The notes under the pieces were generated by a model, which saw only the letters and a list, made by a program, of their open reading frames with translations, was not told the DNA's origin and ran no database searches. The translations under genes were made by a program, and so were the position numbers. Of a stretch of DNA of 64,000 nucleotides, positions 36,691 through 50,049 are shown piece by piece. The stretch spans positions 128,505,657-128,569,656 of the forward strand of contig CM051459.1 in the NCBI GenBank assembly GCA_028095005.1. Direction: 5' to 3'. This stretch comes from Rhynchospora pubera (taxonomy: Eukaryota > Streptophyta > Magnoliopsida > Poales > Cyperaceae). How positions within the stretch are numbered: position 1 is the stretch's first letter; every line of letters starts with the position of its first letter.

Positions 36691-38034
36691 TAAATTGCTA
36701 GATTTGACTTAGATAATACTAGATTAAAACATTATTAATTTATTTCCAATTTTCACTCACGCGCTACTTTAAAAAGAAAATCTAAATTTTTTCAAGGAAG
36801 GTCGCTTCCTCTTGATCAATGTTTATTTATCCACGTTGTACAATTTTTTTCTCATTCAATTATTAACATTAATTATTACTCATTTTTCTACCAGTATCTT
36901 ATTCTTATCGTTAATTTTTATTGGAATAAGAATATGATACGAGTAAGTCAATTTTTAATGGTACGAGTAGAATATAGATAAAGTAAATTTAAACAAATAC
37001 GGACGATGAAAATATCTTTATCATATTTTACCCTATCCATTGATGGCCCTGCGCCCTACGCGTAAATGGGTAATAGTCTAAATGGAACTTGCTTTTCTGT
37101 GAATTTGGTGAGTGTAATTTGTCATGCTTGTTACAATGAACTTTCTAATGCCTTTTCTTTTGAGGCGTGATGCTGTATAGCTGAATTTATTTTACAATCT
37201 CGAATTATATTAAAGATGCAGCAGTAGCAAGCCTGTGTAAAGCTGATTGATACAACCGCATGCGCTAAGAATCAAGGTTACCATATTATGGTACCAAGAT
37301 TGGACAGGCTCAAATCAAACTTGAACAGCGTCAATTCCCATTCATAAATAATACCAATTCTTCTCATATATGATATATCATTATATACTTATTCTCAAAA
37401 CTTCAAATCATAACGTGGACAAGAGAGATTTAAAAAATTAAATACAAGCAATTAATTGCACTAGAATAAAAAATAAAATAAAAAGAAGAATTCAACGGCA
37501 TTAATGTTTGGCAACAGAGCTTTGTAAAACCAGCATTTTAACTTGATAAAAGAGCTTGGCCACTTCAATGAACGTCCACCAAAAATGCCAGTCCTTGTCA
37601 GATTTACCTAAAAGCAATGCACAAAGAAAAGCATTAGATCAGATTAAAAAAAAAATTTGTTTTGAATGCTTGTAAGGTTGTTAGGTGTGGAAATAGCTGT
37701 AATATTAAGATAACCAAGATTTGTCGATTATATGAACATTTTGTCGAATAAAATCAATTGAAAATTAGATACAACACTGCCATACATTAGTTTAGGGTTC
37801 AAAAGTGCATACCAGAGAAAGGGGCAAGGTACATGAACCAACCACGCCTCATTGGCCACAAAACTCCAGGTCTCCAGAGAGAGAGAGTCAGAACAAGGAA
37901 GAGAAGATTGAACGACAGCCAGACCGGTAAGAAACAGTCCAATCAATCACTTAGTTTGTAGACCATCTCTCCACCTTCAGTTCACCAGTCGCATAGTTTG
38001 TCAACCATCTACACACCTTCAGTTCACGAATCAT
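36691..38034. other. 3' flank of ZFWD copy A
   Basis: AT-rich non-coding sequence with the ZFWD 3' UTR at its right end. The short frame at 37728-37946 is duplicated in unit 2 only because the whole unit is duplicated. Confidence 0.5.
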
Positions 38035-40954
38035 TTAAATTGCACACCACTTCCACACCTTTAATTCACCAGTCCCATCACCGGTGAAAAACAGTTCCGT
38101 GGGTCCTGTTTGCATTGCCCTGATTTCTTGCTTTGCAAAGATTCTCCCCCTCTCATTAAATCTGTCCAAAATTGAAAATACAAATGAAATGAATGTTATA
38201 AACAAATAATGATCCAGCAACTTTGGATGATACATTCTTGTTAGGAAGACTTACGAGGGAAGATCATAGATGTGTACGCTATTATCATTCAGTGAACAGA
38301 GCAAGACTGCCTTTCCTTGTACATCATGCATTCCACAAAGTGAAATTATACCCTGATAATAAACATAACAAAAAGGAGAGCAATGGCTATTACTTTTTTT
38401 TTTTCCATGCATCAAAGCATCAAGACATTCAAATATATGAGCACAAAACTATTTAATAGAAACCAACAGTTGAGGGAATAAACAAACTGTTGTAGAATAA
38501 ATAAAGTATGGAATTAAACAAAACCTACTTACATGCTCTTCTGTATGAGTATATGTAACCTCCAGCTGTTCCTGGTTGTTGGTAAACCAGACCTGAATGT
38601 GAGGAAAATAACAAGTTAGAATATGAAGAACAATAGTTTTAATTATATTCAGCATAACATGTTAACAACTATCAGATTAACCATTTGATAACATACAATC
38701 ATGAGAACAAATTTTATTAGTTCATAAATGAATTTTCTAACAGAGAGAGAGAAGAAAATTAACCTTCACTGTGTTATCTAAGGAGCATGATAATAGAAAC
38801 TGATCCCAGTATAGTAAAGACATGACAGCATTTGAATGGTCCGACATGGTCTGAATGCACTGCAGTGTTGATAGGTCCCATGCCTACAACCATTTGAATC
38901 ATTTTGTAAACACATTAATTGTGTACCCAAAGGGCAGAAAAAGTGAATATTAGAAATAAATAAAAGATACACTTGAATCTGTGAGCCTTCTCACAGATCC
39001 CTAGATTATTGATAATCATGCTTAAACAGAAAGGCATATTGATTTCTGTAAGCAGGTCTATTTAGATTGATCCTTTGCCATTTAAAATAGTAAACCTGAA
39101 GGCATAAGACTCCCAATATCAATATTGTATTGGTCGAGTCATGGTCCAAGTGGCTATCATCAGTTAAACACCAAGTTCTGCAAGTCTTTACTCTACTCAT
39201 TTGGTAATCACCTCTGTAGCATGCATATTCACTTCAAAATAATTTTTTTTTTTAAAAAATGGCAAACTAAGTGGGAACAGATGAACTCATGAACTCACTT
39301 TTATAGTACTATCCATGGAGCCTGAATAGAGCCTGGCCCCTCCCACAGCTAATGAAATGACAGCGAGACGGTGGCCCACAAGAGATGTGGCTGGCTCGAA
39401 ACAGTTTGTAGCAACATTGAAGCGCCACACTAGTATTCTACCGTCCTATAATTTATTTAAAAAGCAAGTAAATTACCTTCTGATTCTTTAACACAAACTA
39501 AGTACAATTAAACTTACAAAGATCAAAGGGAAACTTACTTGTGTACCGGCGAATAGCATATCATTAGCAGCCACTAATGCATATACCTGCCCAACGGGGC
39601 CAGGAAGGGTCATTTCTATGCCAGTCTTTGTATTCCACACCTAAATAATTTTTTTTTAAAAAAGACCCTTGGATATGAACAAAATCTATCATATGGTAGA
39701 TTTGAAATTTAAAATTATACCCACCAATTAAACATGTTTGAATAAATATAACCAACATTTCGTAAGACTGCAACTTGCCCCAAAAGTTTGAGAATGACAG
39801 CAATAGCAAAAGGAGGGTTAAATAGGCCATATCATTAATGTAATGCTTAAATTTATCCATCATATATACCGTCTGAAATTTTACTGGGTTTTTGTGAATG
39901 TAACATAGAGTTCTTTTTCTGGCTTTCTTTTCTAGCCTACCCCTACTTTTTTTGTGACAAAAGGCTTAGTTTTTGTTGTTGTACTTGTTGTTGTTGACCA
40001 GAAAGTACTAAATGCACCATTAAAGCCCCAGAGGGAGACTAATCTTTCGACAAAAGAAATTTCTGAAATAGTACCTTAATAGAGTCAGGGATGCCAACAA
40101 ATAACCATGCTTCCTCACTGATTATGCACCCAACTTCACACCCTGTGCTGATGGTGGCTGCACACTACAATACCCAAACATCACAAGTACTTAGTACCAG
40201 TCAAGCCATATGATAATGAACAAATTTTCAAGGACTGAAATGAACAAATTATTTTGAAGTTGTCAAATTACCTGTCCAGTCTCACAATCCCAGACCTTGA
40301 TAGTCATGTCCTTACTTCCAGAGTATAACTTGCTACCAGATGGTAGTGCTATTGCTGTTACAGCCTACACAATAATTAAAAAAAAGTTTATTAATAATTA
40401 AGGTTAATGAATAGTTGAATACAATTACTGATGTAGAAAAGAGGTAGAGAGGATAAAAAGTGAACCTTTTCGTGTCCTTTCAGAGGAGTAACAAGAGAAA
40501 AGCCATCGCCAACAGACCACGCATGCGAAAACCGACACTTATCACCAAAGGAACAGCTGTCTGACAAAAAGAACTTGCAGAGTCTATCACTGCCAACACT
40601 AGTACCAGCCCTTTCTCCATTTAACCTCCCTGGCACTGTGTTTGCGTTTGTGTTGTCTCTATGACGACCTAAACCACATTTGGACTTGTTGGCTCCAGTA
40701 GCCGGGTTTGTCCAAACCAGGTTCTGGTGGTGCGGCCGCTTAGAACTGGATGGGTCGTGTATTTGCATATGAGTTCGGGTGTGATCGAATGGGAGCTCGT
40801 GCAGAAACTGACACGGGTCGCGGTTGCATCGACCCGACTGTCAGAAAATGCACACCTTGTTCTGTGGCCGGGATGTGGGTCCCGAGCGATGGTAACTGAG
40901 CTTGTTTCCGTACCCCCCTCCTCCTCCTCCATGGTAGTAATTCTCGATTTCCAT
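38035..40954 (-). pseudogene. CCCH zinc finger-WD40 (ZFWD) gene, copy A, nonsense codon at position 38
   Basis: Exons on the minus strand: 40954-40466, 40364-40272, 40164-40075, 39640-39539, 39445-39299, 38883-38764, 38592-38533, 38352-38255, 38161-38035. Splice borders and lengths equal those of copy B exon by exon. The start ATG and glycine-rich N-terminus are kept, but codon 38, TGG in copy B, is TGA (40843-40841), inside the first CCCH finger between its first two cysteines. No other frame break was seen. A later in-frame ATG (40768, residue 63) could give a protein that has the second finger and all WD40 repeats but no first finger. Hence either a very young pseudogene or a truncated protein. 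Confidence 0.9.
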
Positions 40955-41003
40955 GTGGAATAATTTAATAAGTAGGCCAATTGATGATTGGAGAATGGAA
41001 GAG

Positions 41004-41207
41004 AGTTATGGTTCTGATTAGTGATTAGGATTTGTGGTAAAAGAGGCAAGTAAGAGGAGCTTGTAATACCGTTTGACTGCGTAGTTGGTATAGAAAAGAA
41101 ATTTGAGTTATGGTTCTGATTAGTGATTAGGGTTTCTAGGTAAAAGAGGCAAGTAAGAGAAGCAGAGCAGAAAAGTTTCTAAAATAACGTTTGACTGCGT
41201 AGTTCTG
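41004..41207. repeat. 101-bp tandem duplication in the 5' region of ZFWD copy A
   Basis: The block starting AGTTATGGTTCTGATTAGTG recurs 101 bp further (41004 and 41105). The same pair lies upstream of copy B (49404 and 49505), so it predates the gene duplication. It may affect the promoter or 5' UTR. Confidence 0.85.
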
Positions 41208-41209
41208 AA

Positions 41210-41670
41210 GCTGAACTGCGTTTATAGAAAGAAATTGTACTAGCTAATCTTATTTATTTACAGAAGCAAAGTATGTCGGCAGCTTTTTTTTGTTTTATTT
41301 TGGGAAACTGATGCATCGTTTCGTTTAATAAAAGGATAAATTAGGATAAAAGGCCATATGTAAGACGAACTAATAGTCCCTAAATTGCCAAATTTAGCAT
41401 CATAAACAAATACATTCCTTTCCTGATGTAAATAGCATAGCATGTTAGGTAGTAATTCTAATACACATTAAGTGGTACGTAAGATAAAAAAATAATTGGG
41501 ACAAATCTGTGTTTTTACTTTTAAGTGCTATAAACTGCATGTTACAAATAAGATTAATCTTTGTTGTGAACTTCTATCGCACTATACAATGATCAAACCA
41601 ATTCAATGCTGCGGCCTTCTATATATAGGCTAATCAATTTTTGATCTAATGCTTTTTTTATGTAAAAAAA
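41210..41670. other. Non-coding region upstream of ZFWD copy A
   Basis: AT-rich. No gene recognised. The equivalent in unit 2 is about 49610-50040. Confidence 0.45.
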
Positions 41671-41990
41671 TGGATCTGAATATGGCTCAACCTCGTACAA
41701 CCAATTATCCAATTAGAAGTGTCATCCTCTCTTTACATAATGAAAATTATATCACTTATACGTCATTTCAATTTGATCTTACTAAACTAGCATTCATTTT
41801 GCACCGTAGAGTGCATCGTCATGATCTCTTTGTAGCCAACATTTTGATGAAACAAAATAGGCTATATTCTACAACATATTGCTCCTTTGGTGATAAATTC
41901 TTCCGAAACTCTGCATTTGATGATCGTTCTGCTTCCAATGCCCTTTCAAGCTATTTAAATATAATTGTAAAAAATTTAGCACATCCGTAG
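41670..41990 (+). CDS. Small unrecognised open frame, unit 1
   Basis: About 106 codons from the ATG at 41670 (MDLNMAQPRTTNYPIR...) to a TAG at 41988-41990. The same frame is kept in unit 2 (50050-50370). No domain recognised. A TATATATAGG motif lies ~50 bp upstream. Conservation may only reflect recent duplication. Confidence 0.3.
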   Translation: MDLNMAQPRTTNYPIRSVILSLHNENYITYTSFQFDLTKLAFILHRRVHRHDLFVANILMKQNRLYSTTYCSFGDKFFRNSAFDDRSASNALSSYLNIIVKNLAHP

Positions 41991-42837
41991 TTGAAGCAAT
42001 AAGGGAAAATATTCATAAAACCAATATTTAACTTGATCAATATAATATTAAGAAGGTGAATTGCAAATAATGATAGTTGATTCTCGCGACGTAGGTTGAC
42101 GGACCGTCGGATGGATGCACGAGATACTGCCCCACACCGTCGCGCCCCGTGTGTCGGTGTGTCGACGCGGAATGTGACAATTGGTACCCAGATTAGCATT
42201 ATCATTATAAGCTTGGTCAAAAGTGACTGGTTTGAAAATTGTTGACCACACTCAAGACTAACCCGACAGGGCTTGAGAGCCACAGTTAGTGGACCATTTT
42301 TAGGTTGGACTTTTTGATAAAGTGTCAGATTCAAGATTGTATGCCAAAAAAATTTATATCATATTTTGAAGAGAAAAATCTTGAGAAAAACCTTAAAATT
42401 TAAAATTTTACTTTTTCAAATTTCAAAATTTAAAATTTAAAATTTTTAAATTTCAAAATTTCGATTTTCAAGTTTTAAAATTTTCGAATTCTGAAATGTC
42501 TATCATAAAATGAATGTTATAAAAGTATGCATTCACTTTGGTCAATAATTTTAACCTATAATGTCAAACAACAATTACTAACTTTAAGTAGTACTAACTT
42601 TTACTAAATTTGACCTCAAACACTAATCTCAAAATGTTAACTTTAATCTTTGATCCCACTAAACTTTTGATGTTGCAAAACGACCCCTTAATGTTTATAG
42701 ACGCCTGTTCTTTTATTTTTATTTATTTTTTTAGTTAATGCGCTATTGAAGTTATTTAGTCCATACTCATAGGAAATAATGCACCTGACCTAATGAGCCA
42801 AGGACTGGTAATGAAGGTATGAAGAAAAGGAGATATT

Positions 42838-44582
42838 TATTAAGAAGTGTGTAATTTTCATTTATTGTGCTAATTACAAGTTAATTAGCCAATTAAACAT
42901 CACACACATAAAGATCTAGCACAAAAGCCATTCAACACAAGAGAAAAGGGGTGGAAATATACCTCTCTTGGTATAGCAACCAAGAGGCTCGATTCCTTGG
43001 CTTTGGAATCGATCGAGAGCTCTCCAAACACCTCCTATTCGCGGCGCCTCGAGTCCACTATGGAATTAACCAAGTTCTTCTCAATTCGTGCTAGCGAAGA
43101 GAAGAACGAGTCTAATCCCTTAGCTTTCTCTTTCTTCAACCAAAAAACCAAACTAATTTGTGGGAGAAAAGGATGCTCAACACATGATCTTGAGGGGAGA
43201 GAAGAGGAGGGGGGCAGCGCACCCTATGGGGCAAGGTGGGAAGAGAGAGAAGAGAGAGCAAGGAGCCTCCTTTAGGTGCCTTATATAGCCTCTTAACCCT
43301 AGTTAGGAGTTCACACTATTTACAAGTGTGCCACTCCCACCTACCACCATCATGGCCGGCCTCTTATAGGGCCTTTATGGGCCACTATCCCATCTCCAAT
43401 TGGATCTTTAATTCTATTAATTAAAGGCCCACTCAAAGCTATTTAATTTGGACATTTAATTTACCAATAAATTAAAGCCCAAATAACTTAATTAAATTAA
43501 GTGTGTTGTTTATAAATAATTATTAACTTAATAATAATTATTTAGAGATTAGACAATGCATTAATTTATTTCTATATGATCCATATGACTTAATTAATTA
43601 TAACGGTCCATAATGCTATTTAATTAATTAATCAACTTATCATATTTTGCAATACTCATTATTGAAAATAAATAAATAATGCACGTATAATTAAAAACCA
43701 ATTTTGTGTGACCCTTTGAGGATTTATGCTATGTTGGACATGGAGTTAAATCGCTATTTTATTCCAATAATCATAAGCGGTATCTAGCAACACGTTATGA
43801 TTCCCAATTCGCATAAATAGTGTACAGCTACAAAATTTCAATCCTGCATAAGAGAATAATTATGTTTCTCTATTTTGATTCTTATGTCACACGATATCAT
43901 CGTATAATCCAAGATAGGAACGTGTCATTCTTGCAGATTATACGTTTCTTGATCTAGAGATAATTGTATCAGTTGCTAGCAAACAATCTATCTCCATCAA
44001 GGGGCCCAAACAGATATCGTCACTCAATAAGTGAATTAATGAGGGACATACGGTTTTCTTGATAATTAGCTTTTCCCCGCACAATTCAAGAATACTTAAA
44101 TCAAGTCCGTATAGCAGCCTTTATCAGGAATCAGCGGTAGACATGATTTATAGCATATATCCTCATGTGGAAAAGATAATCATCTCAAACTTAGAACCAA
44201 AATCATAACGAAATAAATGATGACACGTAACACAATCCATATATTTATTTCGTGGGGTCCAGTCCTGTACTATGTTCTATAACATATACATATGCAATCA
44301 AGTTGGTTACTCTTAACCTATGATTTATAGAACTTAATCATCACTTAACTTGCATACTAATCTTATTGATAATTAATGTCCTTTGTTAATTATCAAGATT
44401 ATGGACTTTTAGATTTATCGTTGTCATTTACTAGTAAATGAATAACAGTGATCTATAATTCAAATCCTCAACCTGAATGAACTGTCAACGAATAAATCAA
44501 AGAACAAATGATCTGAAGTCATCAATAACATAAACTATAGAAGTAGCCTAATAAGATTGACTTCTAGGACATATCTCTAACA
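42838..44582 (-). mobile_element. Solo LTR, 1,745 bp, with 5-bp target duplication
   Basis: Read on the minus strand it begins TGTTAGAGATATGTCCTAG and ends in ...CTTAATA; the better kept copy at 51219 shows the expected ...CCTAACA end. It is flanked by ATATT on both sides (42833-42837 and 44583-44587). The empty site exists in unit 1 as GAGATATTATCAG near 36200, which proves an insertion. No internal coding region is present, so it is a solo LTR. A CTATATAAGG TATA-like site lies on its minus strand near 43285. The superfamily is not determined. Confidence 0.92.
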
Positions 44583-44849
44583 ATATTATCAGACTGTTTA
44601 AATTAAGCTATATGTAAGAACGGGTTTCTCTATACGGTTGATGTATTGCATGTCATTAGGACTGTCCATGGTATCTTTTAACAATTTACTTTATCTGTTT
44701 CGTATTCGATAAGATGAATATAGATAATACTATATTTTCCTTAAGTTATCGGATATGAGTATGGATAAAAAAATTTTTGTTAATTTATTGGCTAAAGGTA
44801 CGGTAATGCTATTTCGAATTTGTTATTTATTGGCTAAGGGTACGATAAT

Positions 44850-45080
44850 ACTCAATTGATATATTGATAACTAATTAAATTGAAAATATTTGATTGTAAG
44901 ATTCAAATTATACGCATATAACTAATTAAAATGATTGTAACATTAAATTGATATGTTAATAACAAATTAAATTGGGAAGATATGATTGTAAGATTTAATT
45001 GACACGTTAATAACTAATTAAATCAGAAAGATATGATTGCAACATTCAATTGACACTTCAATAACTAATTAGACAATTAA
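44850..45080. repeat. AT-rich minisatellite, unit 2 copy
   Basis: Counterpart of 36449-36690, with one repeat partly lost in the ~70-bp deletion that distinguishes unit 2. Confidence 0.6.
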
Positions 45081-45089
45081 ATTGCTAGA

Positions 45090-46440
45090 TTTGACTTAGA
45101 TAATACTAGATTAAAACATTATTAATTTATTTCCAATTTTCACTCACGCGCTACTTTAAAAAGAAAATCTAAATTTTTTCAAGGAAGGTCGCTTCCTCTT
45201 GATCAATGTTTATTTATCCACGTTGTACAATTTTTTTCTCATTCAATTATTAACATTAATTATTACTCATTTTTCTACCAGTATCTTATTCTTATCGTTA
45301 ATTTTTATTGGAATAAGAATATGATACGAGTAAGTCAATTTTTAATGGTACGAGTAGAATATAGATAAAGTAAATTTAAACAAATACGGACGATGAAAAT
45401 ATCTTTATCATATTTTACCCTATCCATTGATGGCCCTGCGCCCTACGCGCGCGTAAATGGGTAATAGTCTAAATGGAACTTGCTTTTCTGTGAATTTGGT
45501 GAGTGTAATTTGTCATGCTTGTTACAATGAACTTTCTAATGCCTTTTCTTTTGAGGCGTGATGCTGTATAGCTGAATTTATTTTACAATCTCGAATTATA
45601 TTAAAGATGCAGCAGTAGCAAGCCTGTGTAAAGCTGATTGATACAACCGCATGCGCTAAGAATCAAGGTTACCATATTATGGTACCAAGATTGGACAGGC
45701 TCAAATCAAACTTGAACAGCGTCAATTCCCATTCATAAATAATACCAATTCTTCTCATATATCATAATATGCCATACACATTCGTCACCACAAATCATAC
45801 TTATTCTCAAAACTTCAAATCATAACGTGGACAAGAGAAATTAAAAAATTAAATACAAGCAATTAATTGCACTAGAATAAAAAAAATAAAAAGAAGAATT
45901 CAACGGCATTAATGTTTGCCAACAGAGCTTTGTAAAACCAGCATTTTAACTTGATAAAAGAGCTTGGCCACTTCAATGTACGTCCACCAAAAATGCCAGT
46001 CCTTGTCAGATTTACCTAAAAGCAATGCACAAAGAAAAGCATTAGATCAGATTAAAAAAAAAAATGTTTTGAATGCTTGTAAGGTTGTTAGGTGTGGAAA
46101 TAGCTGTAATATTAAGATAACCAACATTTGTCGATTATATGAACATTTTGTCGATTAAAATCAATTGAAAATTAGATACAGCACTGCCATACATTATTTT
46201 TGGGTTCAAAAGTGCATACCAGAGAAAGGGGCAAGGTACATGAACCAACCACGCCTCATTGGCCACAAAACTCCAGGTCTCCAGAGAGAGAGAGTCAGAA
46301 CAAGGAAGAGAAGATTGAACGACAGCCAGACCGGTAAGAAACAGTCCAATCAATCACTTAGTTTGTAGACCATCTCTCCACCTTCAGTTCACCAGTCGCA
46401 TAGTTTGTCAACCATCTACACACCTTCAGTTCACGAATCA
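45090..46440. other. 3' flank of ZFWD copy B
   Basis: Non-coding counterpart of 36691-38034. Differences from unit 1 are small, for example GCGCGCGTAAATGG where unit 1 has GCGTAAATGG. Confidence 0.5.
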
Positions 46441-46441
46441 T

Positions 46442-49354
46442 TTAAATTGCACACCACTTCCACACCTTTAATTCACCAGTCCCATCACCGGTGAAAAACA
46501 GTCCCGTGGGTCCTGTTTGCATTGCCCTGATTTCTTGCTTTGCAAAGATTCTCCCCCTCTCATTAAATCTGTCCAAAATTGAAAATACAAATGAAATGAA
46601 TGTTATAAACAAATAATGATCCAGCAACTTAATTTGGATGATACATTCTTGTTAGGAAGACTTACGAGGGAAGATCATAGATGTGTACGCTATTATCATT
46701 CAGTGAACAGAGCAAGACTGGCTTTCCTTGTACATCATGCATTCCACAAAGTGAAATTATACCCTGATAATAAACATAACAAAAAGGAGAGCAATGGCTA
46801 TTACTTTTTTTTTTCCATGCATCAAAGCATCAAGACATTCAGATATATGAGCACAGAACTATTTAATAGAAACCAACAGTTGAGGGAATAAACAAACAGT
46901 TGTGGAATAAAATATGGAATTAAACAAAACCTACTTACATGATCTTCTGTATGGGTATATGTAACCTCCAGCTGTTCCTGGTTGTTGGTAAACCAGACCT
47001 GAATGTGAGGAAAATAACAAGTTAGAATATGAAGAACAATAGTTTTAATTATATTCAGCATAACATGTTAACAACTATCAGATTAACCATTTGATAACAT
47101 ACAATCATGAGAACAAATTTTATTAGTTCATAAATGAATTTTCTAACAGAGAGAGAAGAAAATTAACCTTCACTGTGTTATCTAAGGAGCATGATAATAG
47201 AAACTGATCCCAGTATAGCAAAGACATGACAGCATTTGAATGGTCCGACATGGTCTGAATGCACTGCAGTGTTGATAGGTCCCATGCCTACAACCATTTG
47301 AATCATTTTGTAAACACATTAATTGTGTACCCAACGGGCAGAAAAAGTGAATATTAGAAATAAATAAAAGATACACTTGAATCTGTGAGCCTTCTCACAG
47401 ATCCCTAGATTATTGATAACCATGCTTAAACAGAAAGGCATATTGATTTCTGTAAGCAGGTCTATATAGATTGATCCTTTGCCATTTAAAATAGTAAACC
47501 TGAAGGCATAAGACTCCCAATATCAATATTGTATTGGTCGAGTCATGGCCCAGGTGGCTATCATCAGTTAAACACCAAGTTCTGCAAGTCATTACTTTAC
47601 TCATTTGGTAAGCACCTCTGTAGCATGCATATTCACTTCAAAATAATTTTTTTTTTTTAAAAAAAGGCAAACTAAGTGGGAACAGATGAACTCATGAACT
47701 CACTTTTATAGTATTATCCATGGAGCCTGAATAGAGCCTGGCCCCTCCCACAGCTAATGAAATGACAGCGAGACGGTGGCCCACAAGAGATGTGGCTGGC
47801 TCGAAACAGTTTGTAGCAACATTGAAGCGCCACACTAGTATTCTACCGTCCTATAATTTATTTAAAAAGCAAGTAAATTACCTTCTGATTCTTTAACACA
47901 AACTAAGTACAATTAAACTTACAAAGATCAAAGGGAAACTTACTTGTGTACCGGCGAATAGCATATCATTAGCTGCCACTAATGCATATACCTGCCCAAC
48001 GGGGCCAGGAAGGGTCATTTCTATGCCAGTCTTTGTATTCCACACCTAAATAATTTTTTTTAAAAAAAAAGACCCTTGGATGTGAACAAAATCTATCATA
48101 TGGTAGATTTGAAATTTAAAATTATACCCACCAATTAAACATGTTTGAATAAATATAACCAACATTTCGTAAGACTGCAACTTGCCCCAAAAGTTTGAGA
48201 ATGACAGCAATAGCAAAAGGAGGGTTAAATAGGCCATATCATTAATGTAATGCTTAAATTTATCCATCATATATACCGTCTAAAATTTTACTGGGTTTTT
48301 GTGAATGTAACATAGAGTTCTTTTTCTGGCTTTCTTTTCTAGCCTACCCCTACTTTTTTTGGGACAAAAGGCTTAGTTTTTGTTGTTGTACTTGTTGTTG
48401 TTGACCAAAAAGTACTAAATGCACCATTAAAGCCCCAGAGGGAGACTAATCTTTCGACAAAAGAAATTTCTGAAATAGTACCTTAATAGAGTCAGGGATG
48501 CCAACAAATAACCATGCTTCCTCACTGATCATGCACCCAACTTCACACCCTGTGCTGATGGTGGCTGCACACTACAATACCCAAACATCACAAGTACTTA
48601 GTACCAGTCAAGCCATATGATAATGAACAAATTTTCAAGGACTGAAATGAACAAATTATTTTGAAGTTGTCAAATTACCTGTCCAGTCTCACAATCCCAG
48701 ACCTTGATAGTCATGTCCTTACTTCCAGAGTATAACTTGCTACCAGATGGTAGTGCTATTGCTGTTACAGCCTACACAATAATTAAAAAAAATGTTTATT
48801 AATAATTAAGGTTAATGAATACAATTACTGATGTAGAAAAGAGGTAGAGAGGATAAAAAGTGAACCTTTTCGTGTCCTTTCAGAGGAGTAACAAGAGAAA
48901 AGCCATCGCCAACAGACCACGCATGCGAAAACCGACACTTATCACCAAATGAACAGCTGTCTGACAAAAAGAACTTGCAGAGTCTATCACTGCCAACACT
49001 AGTACCAGCCCTTTCTCCATTTAACCTCCCTGGCACTGTGTTTGCGTTTGTGTTGTCTCTATGACGACCTAAACCACATTTGGACTTGTTGGCTCCAGTA
49101 GCCGGGTTTGTCCAAACCAGGTTCTGGTGGTGCGGCCGCTTAGAACTGGATGGATCGTGCATTTGCATATGAGTTCGGGTGTGATCGAATGGGAGCTCGT
49201 GCAGAAACTGACACGGGTCACGGTTGCATCGACCCGACTGCCAGAAAATGCACACCTTGTTCTGTGGCCGGGATGTGGGTCCCGAGCGATGGTAACTGAG
49301 CTTGTTTCCGTACCCCCCTCCTCCTCCTCCATGGTAGTAATTCTCGATTTCCAT
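46442..49354 (-). CDS. CCCH zinc finger-WD40 (ZFWD) protein, copy B, open reading frame complete
   Basis: Exons on the minus strand: 49354-48866, 48771-48679, 48571-48482, 48045-47944, 47850-47704, 47287-47168, 46998-46939, 46763-46666, 46568-46442. Total 1,326 nt, 441 aa plus stop, all phases consistent. CCCH finger 1: C35, C43, C48, H52 (C-x7-C-x4-C-x3-H). Finger 2: C126, C134, C140, H144 (C-x7-C-x5-C-x3-H). WD40 repeats follow to the C-terminus (SGSKDMTIKVWD, SGSMDNTIKAWDL, SCSLDNTVKVWF, GTGELKVWKW). This is the plant ZFWD family (Arabidopsis ZFWD1/2 type), presumed RNA-binding scaffold proteins whose exact role is not well known. It is the only ZFWD copy here that can make the full protein. 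Confidence 0.93.
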
Positions 49355-49403
49355 GTGGAATAATTTAGTAAGTAGGCCAATTGATGATTGGAGAATGGAA
49401 GAG

Positions 49404-49607
49404 AGTTATGGTTCTGATTAGTGATTAGGATTTGTGGTAAAAGAGGCAAGTAAGAGGAGCTTGTAATACCGTTTGACTGCGTAGTTGGTATAGAAAAGAA
49501 ATTTGAGTTATGGTTCTGATTAGTGATTAGGGTTTTTAGGTAAAAGAGGCAAGTAAGAGAAGCAGAGCAGAAAAGTTTCTAAAATAACGTTTGACTGCGT
49601 AGTTCTG
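49404..49607. repeat. 101-bp tandem duplication in the 5' region of ZFWD copy B
   Basis: Counterpart of 41004-41207; starts at 49404 and 49505. Confidence 0.85.
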
Positions 49608-50049
49608 AAGCTGAACTGCGTTTATAGAAGGAAATTGTACAGAAGCAAAGTATGTCGGCAGCCTTTTTTTGTTTTCTTTTGGGAAACTGATGCATCGTTT
49701 CGTTTAATAAAAGGATAAATTAGGATAAAAGGCCATATGTAAGACGAACTAATAGTCCCTAAATTGCCAAATTTAGCATCATAAACAAATACATTCCTTT
49801 CCTGATGTAAATAGCATAGCATGTTAGGTAGTAATTCTAATACACATTAAGTGGTACGTAAGATAAAAAAATAATTGGGACAAATCTGTGTTTTTACTTT
49901 TAAGTGCTATAAACTGCATGTTACAAATAAGATTAATCTTTGTTGTGAACTTCTATCGCACTATACAATGATCAAACCAATTCAATGCTGCGGCCTTCTA
50001 TATATAGGCTAATCAATTTTTGATCTAATGGTTTTTTTATGTAAAAAAA

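Larger units (their letters stand above)
35451..42085. repeat. Tandem duplication, unit 1 (6,635 bp)
   Basis: From the GCGACGTAGG landmark at 35451 to the same landmark at 42086. It contains an AT-rich leader, a minisatellite (36449-36690), a ZFWD copy with a nonsense codon (minus) and the region around a small plus-strand open frame. Unit 2 minus its solo LTR has the same length (8,380 - 1,745 = 6,635), though with compensating small indels. Confidence 0.93.
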
